Shown piece by piece: positions 52,943-62,307 of a stretch of 64,000 nucleotides of DNA. A program made the position numbers and the translations under genes. Under the pieces are notes generated by a model. The model did no database searches. It was given only the letters and a program-made list of their open reading frames with translations, and was not told the DNA's origin. Source of the stretch: Candidatus Kuenenia stuttgartensis (GTDB lineage Bacteria; Planctomycetota; GCA-002687715; CAIWVZ01). Position 1 is the stretch's first letter; each line of letters begins with the position of its first letter. The stretch spans positions 223,277 to 287,276 of the forward strand of contig CAMARR010000001.1 of NCBI GenBank assembly GCA_945860915.1. The letters are read 5' to 3'.

Positions 52943-54565
52943 GTGGAATGCACTATCGGAACACTGCGCGTCCTAACCCTAACCTTCCTCCTAGCGCTCC
53001 TTTTTTCATGTGCCACGGTAGAGGAGTCGCTGCAAACGGTGCCCGAGCGTTCTGGGTATGCGAGAACCTCCACGTCGGCCGAGGTGGAAGCGTTCATCGA
53101 TGCCACGGTTACACGCTCGCCACGACTCCGCAGAGTGGAGTTGGGCCGAACTACCGAGGGAAGATCGATCTCCGGCGTCTTGCGCTCCGACCCCCCGATG
53201 GACTCGCTCGATGAAGTAGCGAAGTCGACGAAGCCCCGCATCGTCGTGATGGCGAACATCCATGCCGGCGAAGTGGAAGGCAAGGAAGCAGTCCTCGAAC
53301 TGCTTCGTGACGAAACTTCCCATCAAGGGCTCGCTGCCGCGAACGACTGCGTCGTCCTATTCATCCCGAACTACAACGCTGACGCGAACGACAAGATAAA
53401 GCGCTCGAATCGACCAGATCAGGCAGGCCCGATCGAAGGCGTTGGTAGTCGACGCAATGCCAAGAATCTCGACCTGAACCGCGACTATGTTCGCGTGCTC
53501 GCGGAGGAGACACGCGCGCTCATTCGCGCCGTGAACCAGATGGATGCGGATGTCGTCATGGATCTCCACACCACGAACGGCTCGTATCACGGCTACGACC
53601 TGACCTACGCAGGCCCTCTCAATCCAGCCACTTCGCCTTTTATCCTGAGTCTGGTGCGTGGGTCGATCCTCCCTGGCCTTCGTTCCGCGATGTCCAAACG
53701 CGGATACGCGACATTCGACTACGGGAACTGGCGCGATGGATCGAACCCTTCCGCAGGGTGGGAGACATTTGAACCAAACCCTCGCTTCGGAAACTCCTAT
53801 TTTGGTCTTTGCAATCGGATAACGATTCTAAGCGAAGCCTATAGTCATGACCCGTTCAACAAGCGCATCGCCTCGACCAAGGCGTTTGTGGAGGAGACCC
53901 TTCGGTGGTTTGGCGCTCATTCAGATGAGCTAAGAGCCACACGGACCACCGCCCAACGCTTCTCAGCGGGGCTTGCCGGGCAACCACTTCCCACGCGGTC
54001 CGACTTCGCTCGCACCCATGAACTTGAGCCCGTGCTAGTCGGGTCAGTTCGCAAGGAAGCCGACGCGGTGACAGGTCTGATTCGCGAGTGGGATACGAAC
54101 ACTTCTGTGGCGGTGCCCATGCCGGTATGGGCTTGGTTCGATGGCCGCGAGGAGCGAGACGTCCCGGTTGCCTGGGCGATACCTTCGCCGAGTGAAGAGC
54201 TGCTCAGACTTCTCAGCATCCACGGAGTCGCGTCAGATCGAACGACGGAAGCGATTGACACGGAGGGCGAGATTGCAGAGATCAAAAGCACTCGCCGCGA
54301 CTCTTTTCCAGGATCCGACCCCAAGTCCCAGACGATCCATACGGTCGTTTGGCACAAAACCAATGTCACATTGCCAAAGGACACGCTGATTATTCGATCC
54401 ACGCAGCCGTTTGCGCGACTGGCCTTCATGATGTTGCAGCCGGAAAGCGCCGACTGCCTTGCGACCTACGACGTTCTTGGCAGCACACCGGCCGGACTAC
54501 TCGACACGAAATACGGCAAGACATTTGGTGTTTGGCGCCTACACGACCGACGATTCATGCGTTAG
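52943..54565 (+). CDS. M14-family zinc carboxypeptidase lipoprotein
   Basis: About 540 residues. A lipobox signal (LTFLLALLFSC) is followed by an M14 peptidase domain: the zinc ligands are NIHAGEVEGKEA (His, Glu) and a later His in VMDLHTTNGSYH, and the catalytic Glu is in LSEAYSHDPF. It removes C-terminal residues from peptides or peptide-like compounds in the periplasm or outside. The start is unsure: GTG 52943 begins at the signal; ATG 52886 is possible. It is first of a plus-strand group with tldD and tldE. Confidence 0.82.
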   Translation: MECTIGTLRVLTLTFLLALLFSCATVEESLQTVPERSGYARTSTSAEVEAFIDATVTRSPRLRRVELGRTTEGRSISGVLRSDPPMDSLDEVAKSTKPRIVVMANIHAGEVEGKEAVLELLRDETSHQGLAAANDCVVLFIPNYNADANDKIKRSNRPDQAGPIEGVGSRRNAKNLDLNRDYVRVLAEETRALIRAVNQMDADVVMDLHTTNGSYHGYDLTYAGPLNPATSPFILSLVRGSILPGLRSAMSKRGYATFDYGNWRDGSNPSAGWETFEPNPRFGNSYFGLCNRITILSEAYSHDPFNKRIASTKAFVEETLRWFGAHSDELRATRTTAQRFSAGLAGQPLPTRSDFARTHELEPVLVGSVRKEADAVTGLIREWDTNTSVAVPMPVWAWFDGREERDVPVAWAIPSPSEELLRLLSIHGVASDRTTEAIDTEGEIAEIKSTRRDSFPGSDPKSQTIHTVVWHKTNVTLPKDTLIIRSTQPFARLAFMMLQPESADCLATYDVLGSTPAGLLDTKYGKTFGVWRLHDRRFMR

Positions 54566-54640
54566 TTCGTAGCGTTGTGTCGGTACGTGCTCATTGGGGT
54601 CTTAACGATCAGCCGATGAATGAGAACCGGGAGAGTCACG

Positions 54641-56047
54641 ATGGTTGTCGACGCTAGTTCGATGCGAACGTTCCTAGATGGTCTTCTGCGAACCGAGGCC
54701 GGCTGGGTGGAACTCCGTTGGCACCGAAAATCGAGCCGCGGTGTTGCCGTAGAAGACGGTCGGGTCGCCAACGCAACGTCGCGTCACGAAGATGGCGTTT
54801 CGGTTCGTGTCATTGAGAACGGGACGTTCGGTCATTCATCGTGCGGCGCCTCGGACGAGGCGTCCATTCGTCACGCGATTGCTAAGGCCCGGGCTGCGGC
54901 GCGCGCTGCGTCCAGCCGGCGCCGAATCCGTCTACCCGATCTTCCTGCATCACGGCTCGCCATTGGGGACTTCGGTCGCGAGGGTGTCAATGAGTGCATG
55001 ACACGTTCCCTCGGAGAGAAGATAGAGATTGCGCGGGCGGCCGAGCAAGCTGCACGCGGCGCGTCAGGGTTAATCCAGTCGGCGGGAGCGGGCTACAGCG
55101 AGATCCACGAAGCCAAGGCCATAGTCACTTCGGATGGTGCGTCAGCCTCGTTCGAACTCGTACGTCCGGAATTCAGAGTCAGTGCTATTGCCATCAAAGA
55201 CGGCGTTCGCGAGGTCAGCACACGGACCCGTGGAGTGACCGGCGGGTGGGAGTGCCTGTTTAGGGGTGGGACGAGCCTCGCATTGGCCGAACAAGCTGCG
55301 AAGACCGCCGTCGATTTGATGACTGCGCCGCGCCCCGAGGGCGGCCGAAAGACCGTCATCCTCGACCCATCGATCGTGGGCCTTCTCGTGCACGAGGCAA
55401 TCGGCCACACGGTTGAAGCGGACTTCGTTGCCGCCGGATCGGTGGCCGCGGGAAAACTCGGAACCCGGGTAGCGTCTGACGTCGTCACTCTCTGCGACTC
55501 AGGACATAGCGAATATGCGAATGGGGCCGGCGGGACCATTCCGGTAGACGATGAAGGCGTTCTCGCATCCAGAACCTGCATCATCGAAAAGGGCATCCTC
55601 AAAAGCTACCTCCATGACCGGGAATCTGCTGCGCGCGCCGGCATCGATCCAACCGGCAACGCACGAGCGTTCACATACGCCGACGAGCCGCTCATCCGAA
55701 TGCGCAACACCTACATTGAGCCCGGCGACACGTCTTTCGACGATATTGTGGCGTCAACCGACGATGGATATCTCCTCGAGGGTCCCCGCAACGGTCAAGC
55801 GGACGCAACGGGCGAGTTCATGTTTGGCGTCGAGCGTGCGTGGCGCATCGTAAAGGGCAAGATCGTTGGCCTCGAGAAGGGCGTGACTGTCTCTGGCATC
55901 GCGTTCGACACCCTGATGAGCGTTGATGCGGTAAGTCGCGAATTTCGCTGGGACTTGGGTTCCGGATACTGCGGCAAGGGACAGCTCATGAAAGTCGATG
56001 CCGGCGGGCCATTTGTCCGCTGTTCTGCGCTTCTGGGGAGCGGTTGA
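54641..56047 (+). CDS. tldD: TldD-family metalloprotease
   Basis: 468-residue TldD protease subunit. The zinc motif HEAIGHTVEAD (HEX3H) is present, followed by GSVAAGKLG, GAGGTIPVDDEG and DATGEFMFG. With TldE it forms a heterodimer that degrades unfolded peptides and, in some bacteria, processes RiPP precursors or activates gyrase inhibitors. Start 54641 is chosen because GGGAG lies before it; GTG-type 54620 is upstream. It lies 75 bases after the M14 gene and two bases before tldE. Confidence 0.93.
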   Translation: MVVDASSMRTFLDGLLRTEAGWVELRWHRKSSRGVAVEDGRVANATSRHEDGVSVRVIENGTFGHSSCGASDEASIRHAIAKARAAARAASSRRRIRLPDLPASRLAIGDFGREGVNECMTRSLGEKIEIARAAEQAARGASGLIQSAGAGYSEIHEAKAIVTSDGASASFELVRPEFRVSAIAIKDGVREVSTRTRGVTGGWECLFRGGTSLALAEQAAKTAVDLMTAPRPEGGRKTVILDPSIVGLLVHEAIGHTVEADFVAAGSVAAGKLGTRVASDVVTLCDSGHSEYANGAGGTIPVDDEGVLASRTCIIEKGILKSYLHDRESAARAGIDPTGNARAFTYADEPLIRMRNTYIEPGDTSFDDIVASTDDGYLLEGPRNGQADATGEFMFGVERAWRIVKGKIVGLEKGVTVSGIAFDTLMSVDAVSREFRWDLGSGYCGKGQLMKVDAGGPFVRCSALLGSG

Positions 56048-56049
56048 TC

Positions 56050-57399
56050 ATGGATGCCGAACTCAAACGATTGTCTGACATTGCAGACAACACTGTCCGC
56101 ATTGGACTTGCTCGTGGTGCCGACGAGGTAGAAGCCGCGGTTGCTTCCAGTGAACGCGCGGAGGCGCTCATCCGCGCTGGCGATGTCTTCGGAGCGAAAA
56201 CCTCGGAGAGCACGTCAGTTGGAATTCGCGTGATCGTCAAGGGTGGCGTCGGATTCGCCACTGTGAACGACCCGACGCGCATCGAGGAAGCTATCGAAGA
56301 CGCGCTTGCGCTTGCGAAGGCCTCGGTTCCGGATCTTCACGCGGGACTCCCTACCCCCGAGACGCTTCCCATGTTCGCGCCGCCTTTGGATCCAACGATT
56401 GAAGATGTCAACATCGACGATCTGGTCGCGAGCGCGGGCTTCTTCTTAGATCAAATCAAGTCGCTTGACGCGCGGGTGAGCGTCGATTCGGGCGAGATTA
56501 ACTGGAGCCGTTCGGCCCGGGCGATCGCCTCATCGAAGGGAGTCGCGTCGCGTCGCCGACGCACGTTCGTCGGTGGAAGCGTGTTTGGCATGGCCGTCGA
56601 TGGCGCGGAAGTCGGTTCATTTGATGGCGACGGAGATGTCGTTGCGTCGACCGCAGAGTTCCACTCAGCGCTCGCTGCTGCTGCGCAGCGATTCGTCGCC
56701 AAGTGCGTTGGGGCACTCAGGGGTGGCAAAGGAACAACGATGACGGGAACCGTCATTCTGACACCGGAGGCGGTAAGCGAGCTGATTCTGCCGACGCTTC
56801 TCGGCGCTATCTCAGGCAGGTCCATTCGACTAGGGAGAAGCCCTTACGTCGGGAAACTCGGTCAGCGCATCGCTTCCCGTGGATTCAGCCTGAGCGACCC
56901 CGCGATCGACGCACGATTCTTGAATTCCGCTGATTCCGACCGGGAGGGGCTCCCCTGCCGAAACACCGCCCTCATTACCGACGGCGTCTTGAACACCTTT
57001 CTCTACGACTCCTACGAGGCGCGGAGAGCTGGAGTTGCCTCGACGGGACATGCGGTCGGAGGTGCAACTTCCTTGCCTTCAGTGGGCATCCACAACCTTT
57101 CGGTCGATCCTGGTAGTGAGACGACGGCGTCGCTTGCCGGCTCGATAGATCGCTGCCTCTTGGTTACTCGTTGGTCCGGGAGTTCCAATCCAGTGACTGG
57201 AGACTTCTCTGGGGTCGCCAAAGGCGCATGGATGATCGAGGATGGAGAGCGCCGTCCCGTCCGGGAAGTTCAGATTTCCGGCAACGTGTTTGAGTTACTC
57301 AACAGAATTTCAGGGATTAGCTCTGAGACTCGAATCATGGAAGGAACGTCTTCGATCCCTTCCATGCGATTCGAGGATGTCATTGTGACGGCAGGCTAA
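56050..57399 (+). CDS. tldE: TldE/PmbA-family protein
   Basis: 449-residue TldE, the partner of TldD, lacking the zinc motif. It follows tldD by two bases and shows the family core from the LARGADEVEAAVASSE N-terminus to the C-terminal GSSNPVTGDFSGVAKGAWM and EDVIVTAG. Together they form the TldDE protease. It converges on the second M14 gene with a five-base gap. Confidence 0.93.
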   Translation: MDAELKRLSDIADNTVRIGLARGADEVEAAVASSERAEALIRAGDVFGAKTSESTSVGIRVIVKGGVGFATVNDPTRIEEAIEDALALAKASVPDLHAGLPTPETLPMFAPPLDPTIEDVNIDDLVASAGFFLDQIKSLDARVSVDSGEINWSRSARAIASSKGVASRRRRTFVGGSVFGMAVDGAEVGSFDGDGDVVASTAEFHSALAAAAQRFVAKCVGALRGGKGTTMTGTVILTPEAVSELILPTLLGAISGRSIRLGRSPYVGKLGQRIASRGFSLSDPAIDARFLNSADSDREGLPCRNTALITDGVLNTFLYDSYEARRAGVASTGHAVGGATSLPSVGIHNLSVDPGSETTASLAGSIDRCLLVTRWSGSSNPVTGDFSGVAKGAWMIEDGERRPVREVQISGNVFELLNRISGISSETRIMEGTSSIPSMRFEDVIVTAG

Positions 57400-57404
57400 G
57401 GGTC

Positions 57405-59975
57405 TCAACGCCCAAACGCAGGACCCAACAGGATGATGTTCGCGAGTAATCGATGAAGGCCTGGCGTCGCCCCGCGAATCGATGGGTCCTCAGCTAACGA
57501 AAGCACAACCCCCTGCCCCAACTTTGATGATCCGACGAACGTCGATCCAGCAAGGATAGCTTCCTTCGCTGTCGGAAGTTCGCCACTCAACGCGCGGCCA
57601 CCGAGAAATCGGACTAGTGTGTTCTTTGACTGAGAAGTGTTCCAGATCGATCTGATCCGTGCTTGCACATGGACTGTCGATGGTATGCCGAGTCCTACCC
57701 ACGACTCGGATTCGACATGCGCGTTCACGAAGGGGCCGTGAATCGCCTGAGTCACTGCGGGCGCAGCGACATGTTGTATGTCAACAAGCCCCATCTTCTC
57801 AAGCGCAAACACCGCGCCCTTCACAGCCACAACGGTTCCACCTCGCTCAACAAATCCCTTGAGATCAGCATCCACGAGCGCCTTGGCCAACGCATCAGAA
57901 TCCCCATCGGGCAGGATCAGCACATCAGACTGAGACAAAATGCGAGCCAGTGGTCGATCGAGCGGGGCCGTGACGAGGTCAATGCCGATCTCCACCTGAA
58001 GGAAGCGACGGAGGGCCCCGGCAGATGTGACATCAAGCGGCTGACCGTATGCCAATGCAATGCGCGGCTGCGTGACCACCTTCATCATGGATGTCCCTAA
58101 TGAAGGCCCCGATTCGGTGGCTAGCGATGCGAGCACCGTCGGCATGACTCCGACGCGGGCTGCCTCACTGGCCGCAAGAGCGAGACGCTCCTCCGAATTT
58201 CGTTCCGCGAGGGCAACGAGCGACCCTGCGACGAACGACTGACCAGACGTGCTGAACGACTTGGTGGCAATTCGGCCCTGGATCCCGTTTTTCCACCAAG
58301 CTGCAAGAACTCGGGCCGCGCCAATCCCATCTCCTGGAACAACCACCGCCATGGCTGCCTCCACGGATGGAACCACTATTTTGGTTCGTTCCGAAGTCGC
58401 CTGAGCCATGCTGATTCCCTCCGGCAACTTGGCGATGCGATAGCCCTTAAGCCCAAAACCCAATGGGACATTCCAAGCCGTCACATCGTAAACCTGACTC
58501 TTCTCGCCTCGAAGTAGCCGCGATTCCTCTTCTTTTCGAAACGAATCTTCCATCACAACCAATGGGTCAAGAAGAGTCTTCACCAGCGGCCGAAATGGCT
58601 GCGCCGTCGACACGACGATCGTTCCAACCGGGAAAGTGGTCTTTGTTGACTCTGCTCCGTCTAGGCCAAAAGCTTCGACCGTCATGGGAGACTGCGTAAT
58701 CGATGCCTGTATGGCATTGCGGATCAACAAGTCGCGGAACTCCGCGTGTACCAGTGGGTCGACACTCGGAGGAATAACGAAGACTGGCAATGTGTCTGAC
58801 GATGCCAATGCCAACTGCTTCGCGAAGTGATTCTGGTAAGTCTCGAGAATTTCGTCGCGACGAGTGGCGCATGCCCGCAGCGTTGCAAGAGAGGCCGTTG
58901 CATGATGCAACGCCGCATCCGCGAGGGTCAACGTGCTGCCGTCATTTCGCAGGATGGCTCGCCCCCGGGGCATCCCCTGCTCAAACGTCATCCCACACGC
59001 CCCGCGCATGCAGCTGTAAGTGCCTCCGTAGCCTGGATAGTCGAGAGGAAAGAGTGCGTTGTTGAACGCCACCGTGCGCTGCGCGACGAAGTGAGAATCG
59101 ATGGATTCTCCGACGATCCTCCAAAGCGCCCTGACCTGAGCCGAGCAATGCTCGTTAACGGGAGGACACGGCGGCGTCGATGAAAAATAGGCCTCATCTG
59201 ACGACATCTCATGAAGATCCGCCACGACTTGAGGGCAAGTGTGGTTCAGCAATTCGAGCCGTGCGCGCGTCTCCGGCTGGGTCGACAAAAACCAATCGCG
59301 ATTTAGGTCGAAGCCATCACGGCTCGTTCGGCCGCCGGGCCATGGTTGTTGATGTTCATAGGAGAGTGGGTCGGCCTCGGGCTTCGCCCCCTCTCTGTCC
59401 CGCGACAGGGTCACGAAACGATCGCGGCCGTCAGGGTTCTGTGCCGGATCGATCATCACTACGACCCGCTTCAGAAGCTCGGACGTTGCCGCCGATTGAT
59501 CTGCTGCAAGAAAATGCAACAGACCGAGCATCGCTTCGCCCCCCGATGCCTCGTCACCATGGACACCTGCCATCAGAAAGACGACTAGGGGATGGTCCGC
59601 GGGCGCCTTGACTCCCATCGGAATCGCGACGTTGCGCTCCATGATTCCATCTAGATTCGAAAGGTTCTTGGGATCAGAAATCGCCGCAACTTTGAGCGCG
59701 CGGCCCAATGAACTTGTTCCGTACGACCATACTTTGACGCGCGACGACTTGGTCGCGACCGCCTCGAAATAAGCGTGGAGCTCGGCCGTCGTTCCATATC
59801 GTTCGCCCAACTTGTAGCCGGTCACTGACTCAGGAGTGGGGATCGAGGAATTTAGGTCTGAGGTGAAGGTGGCCGTCGAAGGATCCTTCGAAAGCCGACT
59901 CATCCACGTCGACTGTGCGACGAGTGGGATCGAGACGCACGTCAAGAGAACAAGGCAACGCAGAAGATTCATCAT
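57405..59975 (-). CDS. Large secreted M14-family peptidase
   Basis: 856-residue exported peptidase. A signal peptide (LLRCLVLLTCVSIPLVAQ) precedes an M14 domain with the zinc ligands AGVHGDEASGGEAM (His, Glu) and VADLHEMSSD (His), and FEQGMPRG as the probable catalytic-Glu segment. The C-terminal 450 residues have no recognised domain; they contain MSS/DSV-rich linkers and a beta-rich region. Start 59975 overlaps the GHL10 stop. The enzyme likely acts in the periplasm or outside on peptides or peptidoglycan. Confidence 0.85.
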   Translation of the reverse strand: MMNLLRCLVLLTCVSIPLVAQSTWMSRLSKDPSTATFTSDLNSSIPTPESVTGYKLGERYGTTAELHAYFEAVATKSSRVKVWSYGTSSLGRALKVAAISDPKNLSNLDGIMERNVAIPMGVKAPADHPLVVFLMAGVHGDEASGGEAMLGLLHFLAADQSAATSELLKRVVVMIDPAQNPDGRDRFVTLSRDREGAKPEADPLSYEHQQPWPGGRTSRDGFDLNRDWFLSTQPETRARLELLNHTCPQVVADLHEMSSDEAYFSSTPPCPPVNEHCSAQVRALWRIVGESIDSHFVAQRTVAFNNALFPLDYPGYGGTYSCMRGACGMTFEQGMPRGRAILRNDGSTLTLADAALHHATASLATLRACATRRDEILETYQNHFAKQLALASSDTLPVFVIPPSVDPLVHAEFRDLLIRNAIQASITQSPMTVEAFGLDGAESTKTTFPVGTIVVSTAQPFRPLVKTLLDPLVVMEDSFRKEEESRLLRGEKSQVYDVTAWNVPLGFGLKGYRIAKLPEGISMAQATSERTKIVVPSVEAAMAVVVPGDGIGAARVLAAWWKNGIQGRIATKSFSTSGQSFVAGSLVALAERNSEERLALAASEAARVGVMPTVLASLATESGPSLGTSMMKVVTQPRIALAYGQPLDVTSAGALRRFLQVEIGIDLVTAPLDRPLARILSQSDVLILPDGDSDALAKALVDADLKGFVERGGTVVAVKGAVFALEKMGLVDIQHVAAPAVTQAIHGPFVNAHVESESWVGLGIPSTVHVQARIRSIWNTSQSKNTLVRFLGGRALSGELPTAKEAILAGSTFVGSSKLGQGVVLSLAEDPSIRGATPGLHRLLANIILLGPAFGR

Positions 59976-61255
59976 GGTCTTGACCTCAGACGGAGCGGCC
60001 CGCTTTTGAGCACACTTTCAATGCCCTCAATTCCCAATAGAGCGTGGTGCGAAAACAGAACAAATCCGCTCGCCTCCGCACCACGAGCGACTTCGATACG
60101 TCGCGATGTTTCAGCGGGGGTCAGAAGCCACGCACCTATCCCCGCCCAGATTTTGCCCGGCCCCTTCGCCGCCACCGCGGCCTTCAATTTCCTTGTGAAA
60201 TCGTTGGGGTCCTTGGTGTAAATCATCGGGGCAGCGGCATCGATCACACCATCAGCAAGCCACTTCGGCCAGTCCTGTGCGCGCCCTGCTCGCGCGTCAG
60301 GGATATCTGCGAACACCGCCGCCGACACAACGATATCCGGTGACACCTCCCGAGCGCGCGTTGCGCACTCTTTCACCATCTCCGAAACCGCGTTCTGTCG
60401 AAATTGCAGGTAGGCCTTGGGAAATCGCTTGACGTAGGCAAGCGGGTCCTTCGAACGCCTAGCTCTCATTTCCGAGGCCTGGGCCACGTCGACTTCTAAA
60501 TTCACCTGAGCCTCGAAGGCGCGAAGCGAAGAGGCCGCAACGCCAGACGTAGGATTTGCGTATCGAATGTAATCGAAATGCACTCCGGCAATGGGATATC
60601 GACGCGCAATGTCGGCCACAATCGCCGCAACATAGCTTCGGTACTCAGGAACTGCGGGATCTGCAAAGAGCCCTTCGTACTCGTTCTTGCGACCTGCGCA
60701 AAATCGACCCAGTTCAGCCAGGAACTCAGGAGATCTTGGCGCATTCATCGCCGCTCTGCCTATCAACGATTCGGGAATACACAGCCATTCGGGATGCGCA
60801 CGTACTACATGTTGCGGATCGGAAGGAAGCCTCGTCGCATCGGCAACGAGGTTCATGTTGACCCATGCGTGAACACGATAATCGCCATTGGCTGCGTCGA
60901 CACATGCGCGCAACGGGTCGAGCTCTGCCTTTACCGCCATAGGTTCGAGAGAGGATGTGTACCACGCGTCCCCGCGTGATCTCACTTGAAGGAAGGCGGC
61001 ATTACCTCGGATGCGAACGAGCTCGTCGCCCTTCAAAGCTCCTTCGCGGGAGGCGGATGCCACCATCCACGTTCCGCGCATCTCCGATGGACCAAAGGGA
61101 GCCGCGTCCGATCTGTCAAGTCGCTTTCCGACTCCTGATGAAACGGCAATCGGGCGATCAACCGCGGTCACATTCGTCGACCTCGCCCCATCAGGATCTG
61201 TCGCCGCGCACGCAGCCAGAAGGCAAACAACATTCAGTAAAAATAGACGCCTCAT
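59972..61255 (-). CDS. GHL10-type glycoside-hydrolase-like lipoprotein
   Basis: 427-residue secreted protein. A lipobox signal (LFLLNVVCLLAAC) is followed by a TIM-barrel of the GHL10 (DUF187) type: AWVNMNLVADATR, GVHFDYIRYAN and APMIYTKDP hold the expected conserved residues. The family is related to glycoside hydrolases acting on surface polysaccharide. It overlaps both neighbours by ATGA and follows the SurA-like isomerase. Confidence 0.82.
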   Translation of the reverse strand: MRRLFLLNVVCLLAACAATDPDGARSTNVTAVDRPIAVSSGVGKRLDRSDAAPFGPSEMRGTWMVASASREGALKGDELVRIRGNAAFLQVRSRGDAWYTSSLEPMAVKAELDPLRACVDAANGDYRVHAWVNMNLVADATRLPSDPQHVVRAHPEWLCIPESLIGRAAMNAPRSPEFLAELGRFCAGRKNEYEGLFADPAVPEYRSYVAAIVADIARRYPIAGVHFDYIRYANPTSGVAASSLRAFEAQVNLEVDVAQASEMRARRSKDPLAYVKRFPKAYLQFRQNAVSEMVKECATRAREVSPDIVVSAAVFADIPDARAGRAQDWPKWLADGVIDAAAPMIYTKDPNDFTRKLKAAVAAKGPGKIWAGIGAWLLTPAETSRRIEVARGAEASGFVLFSHHALLGIEGIESVLKSGPLRLRSRP

Positions 61256-62283
61256 GACCCCATGAGCGACGCGATGTCGTCCCGAACGGATCGTGGCCAG
61301 ATGAATGCTTCCTTAAGAAGCTTGGCCTCGAGCAAGGCTCGAGCGTTGTTCAGGTTCTTTTCGCGCAGAATCCGGTAGATGTACGGCCTGGCATCGGAGA
61401 ACGCCATTACGTTTTGACTCCGACGCTCGTCGACCCAGACCAATGCCATTCCACGGCCAATGCGGAGGGGCTTTGAGAGTTCTTTCACGGGTCCTTTCAG
61501 GGCGACATCGACGATCTCCTTGGCGTAAGACGATTTGATGTCAATCCACCCCAATTCACCGCCAACGGCAGCGTTGTATTCTCGCCCGTATCGAGTCGCG
61601 AGTGTACCGAAATCAGCCCCTGTTGCGAGTTGCTGGCGAATCGTCTCGCAGATCTCAATCGTATGGGTCTCGGAGGGAGCGCCTGAAGCGTCGCGGAAAG
61701 CTGTGAACGGAAGGTAGATGACTCTTGTCTTTGCTGCATCATCTTGGGTGAACTCGTCTCCGAGCCTCTGCTTGTAGTAGCGCCGCATCTCAACCATCGT
61801 GGGCTCGACCCAGAAGTCGGGGCGGAATTGCGTGGACTTGTACGCGCCCGACTGAGCGAGCGTAAAGGTCTGACGCGCCATTTCGTCTTCTTGTAACTTG
61901 CGGAATTCCTTCTCGTCAGCCATCCCTCGCTCGGCCAGAAACGCCCGAAACTCCGAGTCGCCTCCAAGACGCTCCTTCTCACGCTCAATCGCCTCCGTGA
62001 CGTAACGATCCGGAATGCGCAGGCGCATGCTCTCGACAGCCTCGCGAGCTACGGCCTCTCGTACCAATCGGGCCGTGTAGAGACGCATGATCTGCGCCCG
62101 ATCCCGCCCTTCGGACCTAGCGAGCGCCGAAGCGGCCTTGCTCTCGACCTCCGAACGCAAGATCACGGTGTTGTTGACCTTGGCGACGACCTCGTCAGAG
62201 ATGCCGACCGCAACTGCAGCAGGACGTGTGTCCTGCCCCAAGCCCGCGCCACACAGGATCAAAAGGCAAAGGTACCTACGCAT
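61252..62283 (-). CDS. SurA/PpiC-type periplasmic peptidyl-prolyl isomerase
   Basis: 343-residue exported chaperone. It has a signal peptide (YLCLLILCGAGLGQ), a helical SurA-N-like domain (about 30-150) and a parvulin domain (about 165-280) with FGTLATRYGREYNAAVGG and GWIDIKSSYAKEI. It folds outer-membrane or exported proteins. It lies 24 bases after the mfd stop in one likely transcript, and overlaps the GHL10 gene. Confidence 0.85.
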   Translation of the reverse strand: MRRYLCLLILCGAGLGQDTRPAAVAVGISDEVVAKVNNTVILRSEVESKAASALARSEGRDRAQIMRLYTARLVREAVAREAVESMRLRIPDRYVTEAIEREKERLGGDSEFRAFLAERGMADEKEFRKLQEDEMARQTFTLAQSGAYKSTQFRPDFWVEPTMVEMRRYYKQRLGDEFTQDDAAKTRVIYLPFTAFRDASGAPSETHTIEICETIRQQLATGADFGTLATRYGREYNAAVGGELGWIDIKSSYAKEIVDVALKGPVKELSKPLRIGRGMALVWVDERRSQNVMAFSDARPYIYRILREKNLNNARALLEAKLLKEAFIWPRSVRDDIASLMGS

Positions 62284-62307
62284 AGAGAAGCTCTCCCCGA
62301 TGAGCTT

